From Nephrocerus scutellatus (Eukaryota; Arthropoda; Insecta; Diptera; Pipunculidae), in NCBI GenBank assembly GCA_947095585.1, contig OX352761.1, positions 31,897,777 through 31,961,776 of the forward strand: DNA of 64,000 bases. The letters run 5' to 3'. The notes below the pieces were generated by a model, which worked only from the letters and a program-made list of their open reading frames with translations, did not search any database and had not been told where the DNA came from. Each line of letters opens with the position of its first letter. The stretch's first letter is position 1. The translations under genes were made by a program, and so were the position numbers. Shown here in pieces: positions 22,403 to 33,067 of this stretch.

Positions 22403-22998
22403 TCTATTTATATAAAAGTGAAACTTTGTATGTATGTATGTATGTATGTATGTATGTATGTATGTCCGGTATGGACTGCCAAACCCTTCAACGCGTTCTA
22501 ACTTTGTATATGGGTTTTCTACCATAATGAACACATAATAGGCATATTTTGAAAGTGGTCCACCTCCTAGGTCAAGGGGTCACCATACGAATTTTTTTTA
22601 TTGTTTTTACAAATTGCATGTTTTTATGAATCAAACGCGTTCAAACTTTGCATAGGGGTTTTATACCGTACTGAAGACATAATAGGAATATTTTGAAAGT
22701 GGTCAGAGTCCTTAGTCAAAGGGTCTCCATAAGAATTTTTTTTTTATTGTTTCTACAAATTGCATGTTTTTATGAACCAATCGCGTTCAAAGTTATTCTA
22801 TAGTTTTCTGGGCTGGTGAGGTGGTCAGTTGGTGGGTTGGTCAGCTGGAGCAAGTTCAGTTGGTGGGGGTGTTCTGTGAGTGGGTGGTCATCTGAGGTCA
22901 GAGGGGTCAGTGGGCGGGAGGTTAGTGGGTGTAGTGTCAGTGGGCGGGTGTTAATCTGGTGGGGTCAGTGGGATGGGGCAGCCGGGAAATTCCGCTAG
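22403..22998 (+). mobile_element. Complete non-autonomous Helitron
   Basis: The 5' end reads A|TCTATTTATATAAAAGTG, with the TC start used by Helitrons, followed by a TGTA microsatellite and CCGGTATGGACTGCC. Two diverged copies of a 150-bp segment (CGTTC-AACTTTG-ATA-GGTTTT) follow, then a G-rich GGTCAGTGGGCGGG minisatellite at 22810-22980. The 3' end GCCGGGAAATTCCGCTAG has a small hairpin before CTAG and is followed by a host T. It has no coding capacity; the 60-codon ORF at 22816 is a product of the G-rich repeat. Host insertion between A and T matches Helitron rules. Confidence 0.8.
22427..22464. repeat. TGTA microsatellite inside the Helitron
   Basis: About nine uninterrupted TGTA units directly after the Helitron 5' end. 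Confidence 0.9.
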
Positions 22999-23258
22999 TA
23001 TTTTATAAATAATACACTTTGCTAAGATATTGTTACGAGTTTATTTATTCACAAATTACAACTTTAATTAACAAAAAGAAAAATAGCAAAAGTTCACAAA
23101 TTACACTGGCGATTACCTTAACACTTACGTTTCACTTCTATTCTCTTAGGTGGTAGCTCTATCTGCTTGCGAGTGCTTTTCAACTTGTCTGGTTAAATTA
23201 AAAATAACGAATGTGTTCTGCGGTAGATCAACCAAACACCAAAAACTTCTCGCGAACG

Positions 23259-23428
23259 TCTGAAAAACTGTCATGACAAAAAGCTTCTCAATTGGCATTT
23301 CGTATATAGTTTTTAATTGTACGTCCCTTCAGTTTGTGTGCAAAAAGATAGCACAACCTACAACCCGAATGGAAGCGAGATGCTAGACACTGAACCACAA
23401 CAGTCTGTCGCTCCAAACATTATTGTTG
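23259..23428 (+). mobile_element. SINE 3' half
   Basis: AAAGCTTCTCAATTGGCATTTC, GTACGTCCCTTC and GAGATGCTAGACACTGAACC match the 3' half of the 21161 SINE, ending at an ATT tail. The head is replaced by unrelated sequence from 23031. GCTAAGATATTGTT flanks the whole 23031-23428 interval (23021-23034 and 23429-23442). Confidence 0.65.
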
Positions 23429-23448
23429 GCTAAGATATTGTTTCTAAT

Positions 23449-23724
23449 GTGCGCCGTGGCTCAGTGGAAAAGCGCAATGCTACTGAGTAGGAGGTTCGTG
23501 GTTCGAATCCCAGTAACACCAAAAGTCTTTTTAAAGGTGTCCTACCTCTCGCGAATGGGTGACTATAACTTGTCATGGAAAGCTTCACAATTAGCCGTTT
23601 GGATCCCGCCTTAAATTGTAGGTCCCTTCCATGTGTGTCCAAAAATATACATGCAAAAAACAACTGGTCGCGAGAAGCTAGGCCTTGGACCGGAACGATT
23701 TGTCGCGCCGAATACTATTATTGT
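23449..23724 (+). mobile_element. tRNA-headed SINE, copy 4
   Basis: Head GTGCGCCGTGGCTCAGTGG and a perfect B box GGTTCGAATCC, followed by the standard body and an ATT tail. TAAGATATTGT at 23431-23441 and 23725-23735 gives an imperfect target duplication with TCTAAT just outside on both sides. It follows the SINE half at 23259 almost directly. Confidence 0.8.
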
Positions 23725-23869
23725 TAAGATATTGTCAGTCTAATGACTAACTTAATTTTTTTTAAATTAAAAAAGGTTAAGAACAATTATTAATTAAATA
23801 TATTGCTGGTATCTATATATGGGTTTTCGTTGTATCGTACAACTTTGCATATTCAGATCAAAGGTTTTC

Positions 23870-24880
23870 CACCTTTCTGTTAGTGTCACCGTGTTAGGAA
23901 GCCGAAACACTCCGCAGCACTTTTGGCGACGTTGAATATGTGCTCACTCCAACGAAGCTTTTCGTTGTGGCTTTCCTATAATTGCTAGTTTTTCAATGTT
24001 ATCGATACAAGTGCCATTCATGGATAATAGCTGGAGGTTATTATTTCGATTCAACGACAGAAGACAGCATTGGGTTTTGGAAGCGTTAAATTCGACTATA
24101 TTGTGTTTCTCCGATTCTGTCGGAGATTAATAACATGGCGCGGAAAGCTTCTCAATTCGCCGGATACGGCATTAGTCCTCTCCATTTTTAGTGCAAAAAT
24201 ATGCATGCACAACACAAATGGTCACGAGAAGATAGGCCTTGAACCGCAACGATCTGTCGCGCCGAATATTTTTCTTTTTTCCACTTTTTTATGCTGTCAA
24301 GCTCAGAATTTAACAAGCTGAACATACGCTGTTGTTCTAGTTCCACATCCGAAGAGAAGGAACGTGAACTTGGGAACGTATGAGAGAAGCTAAGAGTACT
24401 GTCGTCAGTGAAGGAATGAATTGGATTAAAAGTGGCAGACAGAATATCGTTAATGAAAATAAGAAATAAGTCCAGAGTGTTGTAAGAACATTTGTCTCAG
24501 CCTCTCAGCAAATTGTTCAGAATACCTTCCTTCAGGTGTTGTCTGACCATAGTGGCGAAGCCAACCAGAATTGTGTACATTGAAATCGCCCGCAATAGCG
24601 ATTTCAGCATAAGGTTACAATTCTTAAAATTGAGTCCGAAAGTGCATCAAACTCGTTAATATTGTTACGAAAAGTGGTTAGTAGCGCATATAACAGCATT
24701 CGAATCGTAAGATAAATCGCAATGTACATACTGCATACTAAAAATAGGCACTAAAATTAGAATTAATTTGTGCATACTTTTAGGCTGAATAAGATTATTT
24801 GAAATGTGCGGTTTGTCCGGTTTTTGTGAAAGAACATGATTGTACATGTAGTTTATTTTTAGAAGATGACTCATTACATA
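23870..24880 (-). mobile_element. Jockey/CR1-type element, copy B (EN joined to 3' region)
   Basis: At 24874-24480 the minus strand carries FDALSDSILK-like text and, across a frameshift, PYAEIAIAGDFNVHNSGWLR, the catalytic GDFN block of an AP-type endonuclease. It then passes into 24450-23870, which matches 7330-7040 of copy A (CCAACGAAGCTT, GTGCCATT-ATGGATAA, CATTGGGTTTTGGAAGC). The central RT is deleted. A SINE fragment is nested inside. Confidence 0.65.
24120..24275 (+). mobile_element. SINE 3' fragment nested in copy B
   Basis: GCGGAAAGCTTCTCAATTCG, AAAAATATGCATGCACAACA and CACGAGAAGATAGGCCTTGA match the SINE body, ending CGCCGAATATTTTTC. It interrupts copy B on the opposite strand, so it is younger. 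Confidence 0.7.
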
Positions 24881-24954
24881 CGAGTATCGTTAATTGTAAA
24901 TAAGGGAATAAGGCCACAATTTTCTGGTCTTTTCTCGATATTTCTGTCTACAAG

Positions 24955-25322
24955 AATGAAAGTTCGTAAACATTTTGGAGACCCCGGACTCCGGGGTTCT
25001 GAGGCCCCATAAAATTTTTTTAAAAAAATTAACCCGATTTTCTTCAAATTGTATACAGGTGTGTATCTCCGATGGACAACACTTTTTGTGCAAATCTTGG
25101 GGACACAAATTTTGGAAGTTAACGGGCCCCAAGGTCGGGAGCTCCCATACAAATTTTGTACACATGTGTATCTCCAGTGACAACAGTTTTTGTAAATATT
25201 TTGAAGTAAAGAGCTCTAATATTATTTTATTCTAAATTAACCCGGTTCCAACTTTGATCACATATGTATCCCCTTTTAGAGAATTTACATGAACAATTTT
25301 AATTTTTATGGGTTGTTTTTTT
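24955..25322 (-). repeat. GC-island repeat family, copy d
   Basis: Inverted copy with ATCTCCGATGGACAACACTT and GGGCCCCAAGGTCGG islands, ending with ATTTTTATGGGTTGTTTTTT. The three overlapping ORFs here are repeat artefacts. Confidence 0.7.
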
Positions 25323-25847
25323 AATTAAAAGTTAATTTCTTTAGATTTTCGGGTAGCTTCTGACCAAGATATACTCATATTACATCGATACATTTTATTT
25401 TCATTTCATTTAGTTTTTGGATAGGATTACTAATTATATATTACTTTAGTTCTAATTAATCTAATTAAACGACACATAACGTTTAATTAGATGGTAGGTT
25501 TCGACCTATCATTTCATTAAATACATTATTCGTGAATGTCTTTAGTTAATTATGAGAAACCAACTCATGACCGCGGCGTTTTTTTCTAACTAACGAAGCA
25601 AGGCTTACAGGATATACTCGCATATGCAGCGCTTACTGCTACATTTTGTTTCTCAGTACAATATCTTTTTTTAGATTTTTCATCTTTCTCATAAATAAAT
25701 TTGTATAGGTACTTTTGATTTGTTAAATGGAATTTTCTGCCAAGGGTTTTTTCAGTCTCATTCTCAACTAAAGATATTGCTCTTTGTAGCTCTAAATTAA
25801 TCAGACTGTTTGTAATTTTTATTTATCATCAAAAAATTTATGTAAAA

Positions 25848-26065
25848 AAACAACCCATAAAAATTAAAATTTTTCATGTATATTCTCTAATAGGAGAATT
25901 ATGTGTTTAAAATTTGAAGGAAATCGGGCTAATTTTAAAAAATGTACCTGGGCACCACTCGGGTCTCAGGGCCTATCACTCCAAAAATTTTGCAAACGTT
26001 TTGTTTTGTGTGTATAAAATTTGAAGAAAATCGGGTAAATTTTGTAAAATATATGTTTATATATT
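25848..26065 (+). repeat. GC-island repeat family, copy e (3' truncated)
   Basis: Starts AACAACCCATAAAAATTAAA, then ATTCTCTAATAGGAG. It breaks off near 26065 where an RT fragment begins. Confidence 0.7.
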
Positions 26066-26512
26066 AGCAGCTTGGATGTTATGGTTAAGTTCCTGGACTT
26101 AAATGTTCTTCACTGACTATAGTAGGCTGTGTTGACCTTATGTAACCGTGAGCGTTTTTCTGGTTCCATGCTGTTATCGGCTGCTACAGTTGACCCGCGA
26201 TAGTAAAAGGATTGCACTCCTTCAAATTCGCGCTCTACTATTTTAATTCCGGGACCAATTCTGGATCTTCTGCTCGCTGACATGGCTCGGATCATTTTCT
26301 CCAACACCAGGTTGAAGAGGACGTCGGTCCATCCCCTTGTTCGAGCCCGTTATAGATGTTAAATGGACTTGATAGTGATCCGGATATTTTTACTTTGCTT
26401 ATAAAATTGGTCTGGTCAACCTACATATTCGTGTCAGTTTATTTGGGATGCCGAATTCTCTCATGGCTTTATAAAGTCCTACTCTGGCTTTGCTATCATC
26501 TTCTTTCTTTTC
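26066..26512 (-). pseudogene. Reverse transcriptase remnant, same family as 15464-15930
   Basis: The minus strand reads LYKAMREFGIPNKLTRICRL and SSPFNIYNGLEQGDG-like text, then LEKMIRAMSASRRSRIGPGI and EFEGVQSFYYRGSTVAADNS. The two copies share the internal loss of the palm region (the YADD block) and many bases, so they come from one parent that was probably already deleted. Opposite orientation to 15464. Confidence 0.7.
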
Positions 26513-26513
26513 T

Positions 26514-28265
26514 TTACTCCGCGGGGAAGCATAGGGCTTCTACAAACGCCCGCCAACGAACTCGATTTAACGCCTGAGGTTTCAAGAGACGCCACTCGGT
26601 CCCCTGGGATCTTGCTTCCTCTTCTATTGTCCTTTTCCATATCTTGCTAGGACGGCCAACTCGACGGCTTCCTTGTGGATTCCAGTCGAGCGCTAGTTTC
26701 TTAATGTCGTCCGCTGGCATTCTCAAAGTGTGGCCAATCCAGCTCCATTTTCGTTATCTGATGGTGAGCGCGTACTTCCTGTTGTGTTACTCTCCGCAAG
26801 TCTTGATTGGTGATAGTGTCCGGCCATCTTATTCTCAGTATCCTCCTTAAGCACTTGTTGACGAAAACTTGGGGGCGCGTCGCAATTGACTCTGTGACTT
26901 TCCACGTTTCGCAGCCATACAAGAGTACTGAGAGAACGTTAGATCTGAAGATCATTAGCTTTAGTTTCCGGGAGATTAGCGAGGAGTTCCAGATATTATT
27001 TATCATACTATAGGAGTGTCGCGCCTTGTTTACATGAGAGCACACATCCGAGTCAGCACCACCATTTTTTGACATCCAGCTGCCCAAATAACAAAACTTA
27101 TCAACTTCCTCCATCTGATGTCCGTCAATCGAGAGATCACATGTTCCACTAGCGTTAACGCGAAGTAGTTTTGTTTTTGAGACGTTAATTTTTAAACCCA
27201 CTTTGTAAGCGTGGAGTTCTAGTGAGTTTATTTTCGCTCCATGTCACCTAGCGATTATGATAGGAGACAGATATCATCGGCATAGTCTAGGTCTTCCAGG
27301 CGGTGAAAAACATTCCATGGCAGGCCCGATGGAGTATGGGTTACTATTTTCATCACCCAGTCGATAACAATTGTGAAAAGCAGTGGTGATAGGGTGCAGC
27401 CTTGCTAGACTCCCGAGTAGATGTTGAAAGGTGAGCCAAGATGAACGTTATGAATGACTTTGCTTTGCTATCATAGGCGGTATAAAATCTATAAAAAACT
27501 GAGTTTTGAAACTCTACCCACCTGGCTAAGGGTGTAAATCTGATCAGTTGTTGATTTGCCTGGGACGAACCCACACTGGTATAGACCAGTAATGACTTTA
27601 GCGTATGGGGCTATCCTGTCTTGAAGGCTAGAGGAGAAAATCTTATACGCGGTATTCAACAACATTATACCAAGATAATTGCTGCATGCCTTTCATATGT
27701 ATCGGGCACAGGATGCCTCTTCGCCAGTCTTCTGGCATCGCTTCTGCCTCCCATACTTGCACTTTTATTTCATAAATTGCCTGGTGTATTGTGGGGCCTT
27801 GTTATTTTTAAGCTGATTTGTCGCTCTGCTAACTTCGTCTATGCTTGGTGGCGGCAGCATAGTATGGTCTTCGGTCATTGGCGGAGCTTCCAATTCCTCA
27901 GTTAGCTAGCATTAGCAACTCATGAAAGTGCTCTTACCATCGCCCTAAGTTGCTTTTGAGATCGGCGATCAGATTAGCCTTTTTGTCCTTGCAGTGTGTG
28001 CAACGCGGTGTATATTCCGTCATACCGCGGACTTTTTGGTAGAACTTCTGCACCTGGTGCGGTCCTTGCTCTCTGTACTGTTCTAGTTCACTTACGAGAT
28101 TCTTCTCCCGGGCTGCTTTCTTTCGCTGAACTTTTTTTCATATCTTCTGAGCTTTTTATAGGTATACATCTTCGCGTGGCTGCGTTCTATGAGATTGTTT
28201 CTTTGCTCGGTACGCAACATTCAGTCGACATTCGTTATCAAACCAGTCGTTCCGATCTCTACGTA
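26514..28265 (-). pseudogene. R2/RTE-like non-LTR element remnant
   Basis: Reading leftward: DNECRLNVAYRAKKQ (about 28220) and SELEQYREQGPHQVQKFYQK with a stop-rich linker. At about 27420-27245 comes FNIYSGV, a stop, QGCTLSPLLFTIVIDWVMKI and LEDLDYADDICLLS, so the catalytic YADD block is present. The 27201-26701 frame has MGLKINVSKTKLL, DKFCYLGSWMSKNG, NVLSVLLYGCETWKV, VNKCLRRILRIRWPDTI. The 26726-26514 frame ends LALDWNPQGSRRVGRPSKIW and RVRWRAFVEALCFP. This is the best preserved RT of its type here, yet has several stops and a frameshift near 26720. Confidence 0.8.
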
Positions 28266-29605
28266 TCTCTACGCTACTCTACTCTACTCTATCAAACTTG
28301 GAGATTACTTAACGTTACAGTTTTATTCAACAAATTTTTTATTAATTTTTTTTTACATTGCTTTTTATTAATGTTGGAACCGGAAGTGATTAGTATAGTT
28401 TATAGTATTTATTTGTTTTTTATACTAAATTTAAAATATTTTAAAAATTTTATACGAAATATGAAAATGAACAAAATCACATCCAATTTTTATTGAAGGA
28501 AAATAATACGATGTACGTATAAGGAGAAAAAGTGATGTATTTGAAGGATAAGTTCCAAAAATCAATCACATGTTCTAACGAGCAAAAACAGAACTATGTG
28601 CTTGAAAGAAAAACTGTACGACATCCCATGCTAAATTTTCTGTTTGATTAAAAAACAGTTTTTACTAAATTTTTAATATTTTTTTTGTTCATAAGCTACT
28701 TTTCAAAATGAGATATATTTTCAAAAAAATTGACAGTTATTGTACATGGTAGAATTGGAAATTGATTTGTTACTTAACTCTGTGAATCCACTGACGTTGG
28801 TGGAAATAACAAATTATAAATTTCCGACTTTACGACTGAAAGATGATGTCTGCATAAAACTTATTTGACTCGTTATTCATGTGGTTAGTAACTATTATTC
28901 TTTTAGTTGTACATGAACTATACCATACAAGACGAGCTCATTAGATATATTTTTTTAAAGAAAACCTACCCCATCCGCTAAGGACAACACATTAAGTAGT
29001 CATATTTCCATGGAAACCTGCTTTACTATTTGCCATATATTCGTACGGAAAAAAAATCTCATTTTTAAGCTGAAACAAACAAAACAAAGTGTACAAAAAA
29101 TTTGCAACTTAAAACGTTGCGAATACAAATAATAGTACCTAGAATCCTTACTGTCCGTAGCAGACCGAGGAGCGGATTATCTCTGAAACCGCACGACGCA
29201 GTAAACGAATATTCCATGGCGCAACTGTAACTTGCAACGAACGATATGTTTGCAAGTGTTTGTGTGTGTGCATAACAGAAAAAGAAAACAACAAGGATTT
29301 ATGAAGTCTTAAAGCAGATGTAACTTTCAGCAACTCCTTCCTTCTACATGACATGCATATTAGGTTTATTTCCCAAAACGTACTCCCTCTTCAGAAGTGT
29401 ACACGTATAAATGCGGATTAGGAGCTTACTGTTCTACTCATTTTGCGATTTCCAGACTTTTAAGTTTTTCCTTTGTTTAACTCTTTATGAACTCTTAGTA
29501 TGCAAGGATGGACTTCTCGAAAGGACAAGCACATCATAAACATGTGCCATTATAATATGCGCCCGCAACTATTGACAAGTTTTTATTTCCTTCTTTGTCT
29601 TTCAG
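28266..29605. other. Intron 2, 3' part: no recognised feature
   Basis: AT-rich, no recognised content until the acceptor of exon 3. Confidence 0.4.
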
Positions 29606-29757
29606 TTCGACTATGATTTCCAAATAAAGCTAATGACCATTGAAGGATATGGCAAAGTCGTCGGTTCATTAGATGATACTCTTATTTATGCTGATCTGTC
29701 TGTCAATGTGGAGGACACTCGACTGAGATTGAACGATTTTCGGATCGTCAAGTTTAG
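29606..29757 (+). CDS. Group-7-allergen/JHBP-like protein, coding exon 3
   Basis: Acceptor TTTGTCTTTCAG ends at 29605 and donor GTAAGT starts at 29758; 152 nt, so it begins in phase 0 and leaves two bases. The product reads FDYDFQIKLMTIEGYGKVVG, then LDDTLIYADLSVNVED and LRLNDFRIVKF. Alternating strands with a Gly-x-Gly-x-Val-x-Gly turn are shared by group 7 allergens and JHBP/takeout proteins, the two families I weighed. The split codon completes to Ser with exon 4, an independent check on the model. Confidence 0.8.
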
Positions 29758-30417
29758 GTAAGTACCTGTCGTATGTTGTGTACGTGTGTTAAGTAACACA
29801 TGTGTATGTCTACAGGTATGTATGCATTTATAATTTGAGAGCAACATAAGATATATCAAAACGATACGAGCAACTTAATCATTAATTATCACCAATTTTA
29901 TATTGCGACAAATTGTACCTTCTTATGTTTTGGGTCAGAAAGTCTAATTTTGAGCGAATGAAAATCAGGCACAGTCACACAGGCTGTGAAATGTCCAAAA
30001 ATGGTGCAGACACCTTCTTCAGCCAAAGATGGTTAATTGATGATAATTGGTATTTGAATATTTGTATTATTATTTTATACCTCACTAAAAACTTGATCTA
30101 TAATCTATACACTATATCAGTCACGAACAAAGAGGTTCTAAAACTGTGATTAAATATCATAAACTTTCCAATTCAGGGGTTCACAAGTTTTAACAGAGAC
30201 ATGAACCATAATTTGAGCAACACTTTTAAATAAAATGGCGAAATATTTTCGTTACCAGTCAATTGACATTAAATTAAATAATGGGTCTGAATGGTTTGAT
30301 CATATTTCTCAACGGATGCACAGCAGCTGCGAGTTTTTGCAGTTAGGGTGAATGATGTGAATTTGAGCAGCTATGATTATCGATGGAGGAGAAGTTCCAG
30401 CGCTCTCAATACCTTTT
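29758..30417. other. Intron 3, 5' part: no recognised feature
   Basis: A 78-codon ORF at 29913-30149 has no recognised content. Confidence 0.4.
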
Positions 30418-31062
30418 TAAATTCTCTATATTAACTTCGCATGCCGGTGGGCTGGCTGGCTCGCTGGCTGGCTGGCACACCAAATATATTGACTAATTTT
30501 TTACCCACTTCCTAAAGCCCGATTTTATTAAAACTTTGCACATATGTATATCTCCGATGACAACACTTTCTATTAAAATTTAAGACAATTCGGGACTCAG
30601 GGTCGGGGGACTCCCATACAAATATTTTACATAATTCACCCGATTTTCTTCAAATTTTATACGCATCTGTATCTCCGATGGACAACACTCCTTGTAAAAA
30701 TTTGGTAGTAACCGGGCTCCGGGGGCACCCATACAAATTTTACACAAAAAGTACCTGATTTTTTTTAAATTTTATATGCATGTGTATCTCCGATGGACAG
30801 ATGGAAAATTTTGAAACTATCGGGTCCCGTGGTCCCCATATAAATTTTATAAAAAAGTACTAAATTTTCTTTAAATTTTATTCACATGTGTATCTCCGAA
30901 TGACAACACTTTTTGTAAAAATTTGGAAGTGATCGGGCCCCGGGGTCGGGGGCTCCATACAATTTTTTTTAAATGGACCCGATTTTCTTCAAATTTTAGA
31001 TATATTTGTATTTCAGATTAGAGAAAAAAAATTTTAAATTTTATGGGCTGTTTTTAAGCTAC
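30418..31062 (-). repeat. GC-island repeat family, copy f
   Basis: Inverted copy running from AAATTCTCTATATTAACTTC, through a GGCTGGCTGGCTCGCTGGCT stretch and about four to five units, to GATTAGAGAAAAAAAATTTT and ATTTTATGGGCTGTTTTT. Both ends are present, so this is a full copy with an expanded internal array. Confidence 0.75.
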
Positions 31063-31101
31063 TGTTTATTCTGTAAGTCAAATCAAAAGTTAGTTTTGAC
31101 A

Positions 31102-31309
31102 TTATGACTGTCCTCTTCGTGAAGCAGCCAAAAACCAAAATGGTGTGTTAGCTGTATCATGAAGATTTAATGTCATAAATATGAGATTTGGTGGGTGTTG
31201 AGAGCGTCCTGCGGATTTTTTTAAGGCGTTTTCGATATTGGTATTAGTGTCAAATCCATAGTATTCGGGGTCGTTGATATTAATAGTGTTGATAAGACAT
31301 AGTTTGGTC
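31102..31309 (-). pseudogene. 3' half of a minus-strand reading frame split by the Jockey-type element
   Basis: From the target duplication the minus frame runs TKLCLINTININDPEYYGFD, then TNTNIENALKKSAGRSQHPP and on to PFWFLAASRRGQS and a stop at 31102. It continues, in frame, the open frame at 36340-36217 once one target copy and the insertion are left out, for a total of 105 codons plus stop. Function unknown. The 36370-36460 stretch repeats its LCLTNTI-DPDNYGFDTNIN motif. Confidence 0.5.
31296..31309 (+). repeat. Left target-site duplication of the Jockey-type element
   Basis: GACATAGTTTGGTC, identical to 36217-36230. Confidence 0.9.
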
Positions 31310-31536
31310 CAGTCATCATCGAGCGCTCAACACGAGCACACGCAGATCACGCATCATATCGTCAAGCTACCTGCTACCGATTGAAAAAAAAAACCCAAAA
31401 CCAAAAGCGAGCATTTCGCTACCTGCTACTTTTTATTTTATATTATTTCACTAATTATTTTTTAATTTCAGAAATATTTTTCTTTCATTTCATATATATT
31501 TTCAGAAAAGATCTTCCTTTCGATCAGCCCTATAAA

Positions 31537-33067
31537 ATGGGGAAAAAAGCAAAAAGGAAGGAAAAAGTAAACGAGGTCTTGTCCTTAATTAAGGAACAAG
31601 TAACCAAACATGGTGGGGATTTCCTCTTGTCGTTGTACCGAAGGCTGGATGAAGTGAACCAGCTGTGCGATTCAGCGACTTCAGAGGAGGAAACCATGAG
31701 CGTTGTCGAATCGGATACTGAAGTGCCCGAATCCAGCAGTGGTGGAGAGGATAACTCCAGCGACGAAGACAGTCGCAAAGCTTGGTCTTCTCCCGAAACC
31801 ATGCCCGCAAAGGCAAAAAAAAGAAGGTTGTCTGGAAATTCCAGACCATCATCGCCACCAACATCATCTTCTCCTGGAGTGGCTGCTGTTGATAAAAAAA
31901 ATTGCTGTTGATAAAACAGCTTTACCAAAAGAGTCCCAAAAGGTCTCAAATAAGAAGGCACCACCACCAGTCGCTCCATCAAGCCAAAAATCCCAAACTA
32001 CGGGACCAACAGCAAAACCTTTTGCCATGCCGCCAATAGTCTGCTTCAGACTAAACGTCGCTGAACTATCAAAGTTCACGAAGAGCGCCAACATTAGTTG
32101 CAGAATTCGCAACATCAACAGCAACAAATCAGTCGTTACGGCCATGAACAGAGATGGCCATCAGCTAATTCGGTCTTTCCTACAATCGGGAAAGACTGAA
32201 TTTAACACTTATACTGCAAAGGAGGACAGGAAAGAAATGTTGGTCCTAAAAGGTATTCACCACTCCTTTGATGCTGAAGATGTCAAGGAAGCGTTGACGA
32301 CAGAGGGTGTCCCTGTACTAGTGGTGAAACCCTTCAAATCTCAAAGGACTGACAAGAAATTTAATCATTTCATTGTCGAGCTAGAGAAGAACTGCGATAA
32401 AGCGGCAGTTTGCTCAAAAACCCTCCTTTTGAACCAGTTGGTGCATTGGGAAAAACTAAAATCGGCGGGCATTACTCAATGCAGAAACTGCCAAAAATTT
32501 GGACATGTCGGAAGTAATTGAGGCATGAAATACAGATGCGTCAAGTGCAAAGACGAGCACTTGCCTGGCCAATGCCCAAGAAATGCAGACAATATAAAAG
32601 ACGACAACGTTTGCTGCACAAACTACCAGAAAAATGGGCATCCTGCAAACTATAAAGGATGTCCAAAATATAAGGAAAAGATGGCTGAAAAGCTTAAAAC
32701 CGCACAAAAGAAGAAGGAGCAACATAAATTCGCCCAGATGTCTGCTTCAAAAGCCATAGTAAAGGGAGTAAGTTTTGCTAGTATAGCTGCTATGGGGACT
32801 TCCATCAAGCCAGCAACGATCAGCAAGCCTCTAACAAGCAGCCATGCAGCATCAAACAGCAAACCAATAAAAAAGCCAGCCGTTAAACCTGTACCATCTA
32901 CCGGAAAAGCCAACATCTTCGACGATACGGAAAGGCTATTTGGAGCTGACCTCTTTACAATTTTACAGAAGGCAAGAGAAGTCGTGCCTTCTAATTATAG
33001 CAGTCTTGATGACAGGTCCAAAACAACCGTTTTGGGTCGACTTATTTGTGAATTATGTTCACAATAA
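31537..33067 (+). pseudogene. ORF1 (Gag-like) of the Jockey-type element, broken
   Basis: The likely start at 31537 opens with a Lys-rich segment, then a Ser/Asp/Glu-rich acidic part and a basic patch. An eight-A run at 31894-31901 has an extra base, shifting the frame. The second part includes a nucleic-acid-binding fold with VLKGIHHSFDAEDVKEAL and KPFKSQRTDKKFNHFIVELE, typical of the PRE_C2HC domain. The first zinc knuckle CRNCQKFGHVGSN ends in TGA (32519-32521) just where its last Cys is due. Two more knuckles follow, CVKCKDEHLPGQC and CCTNYQKNGHPANYKGC-like, the last degenerate. The end overlaps ORF2 by 13 bases. The antisense ORFs are shadows. Confidence 0.85.

Noticed and set aside
22816..22998. 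60-codon Gly/Ser/Trp-rich ORF
   Set aside because: Product of the G-rich minisatellite at the 3' end of the Helitron.
31530..31982. 150-codon minus ORF opposite ORF1
   Set aside because: Antisense shadow of the Ser/Glu-rich Gag-like ORF1, which has clear family features on the + strand.
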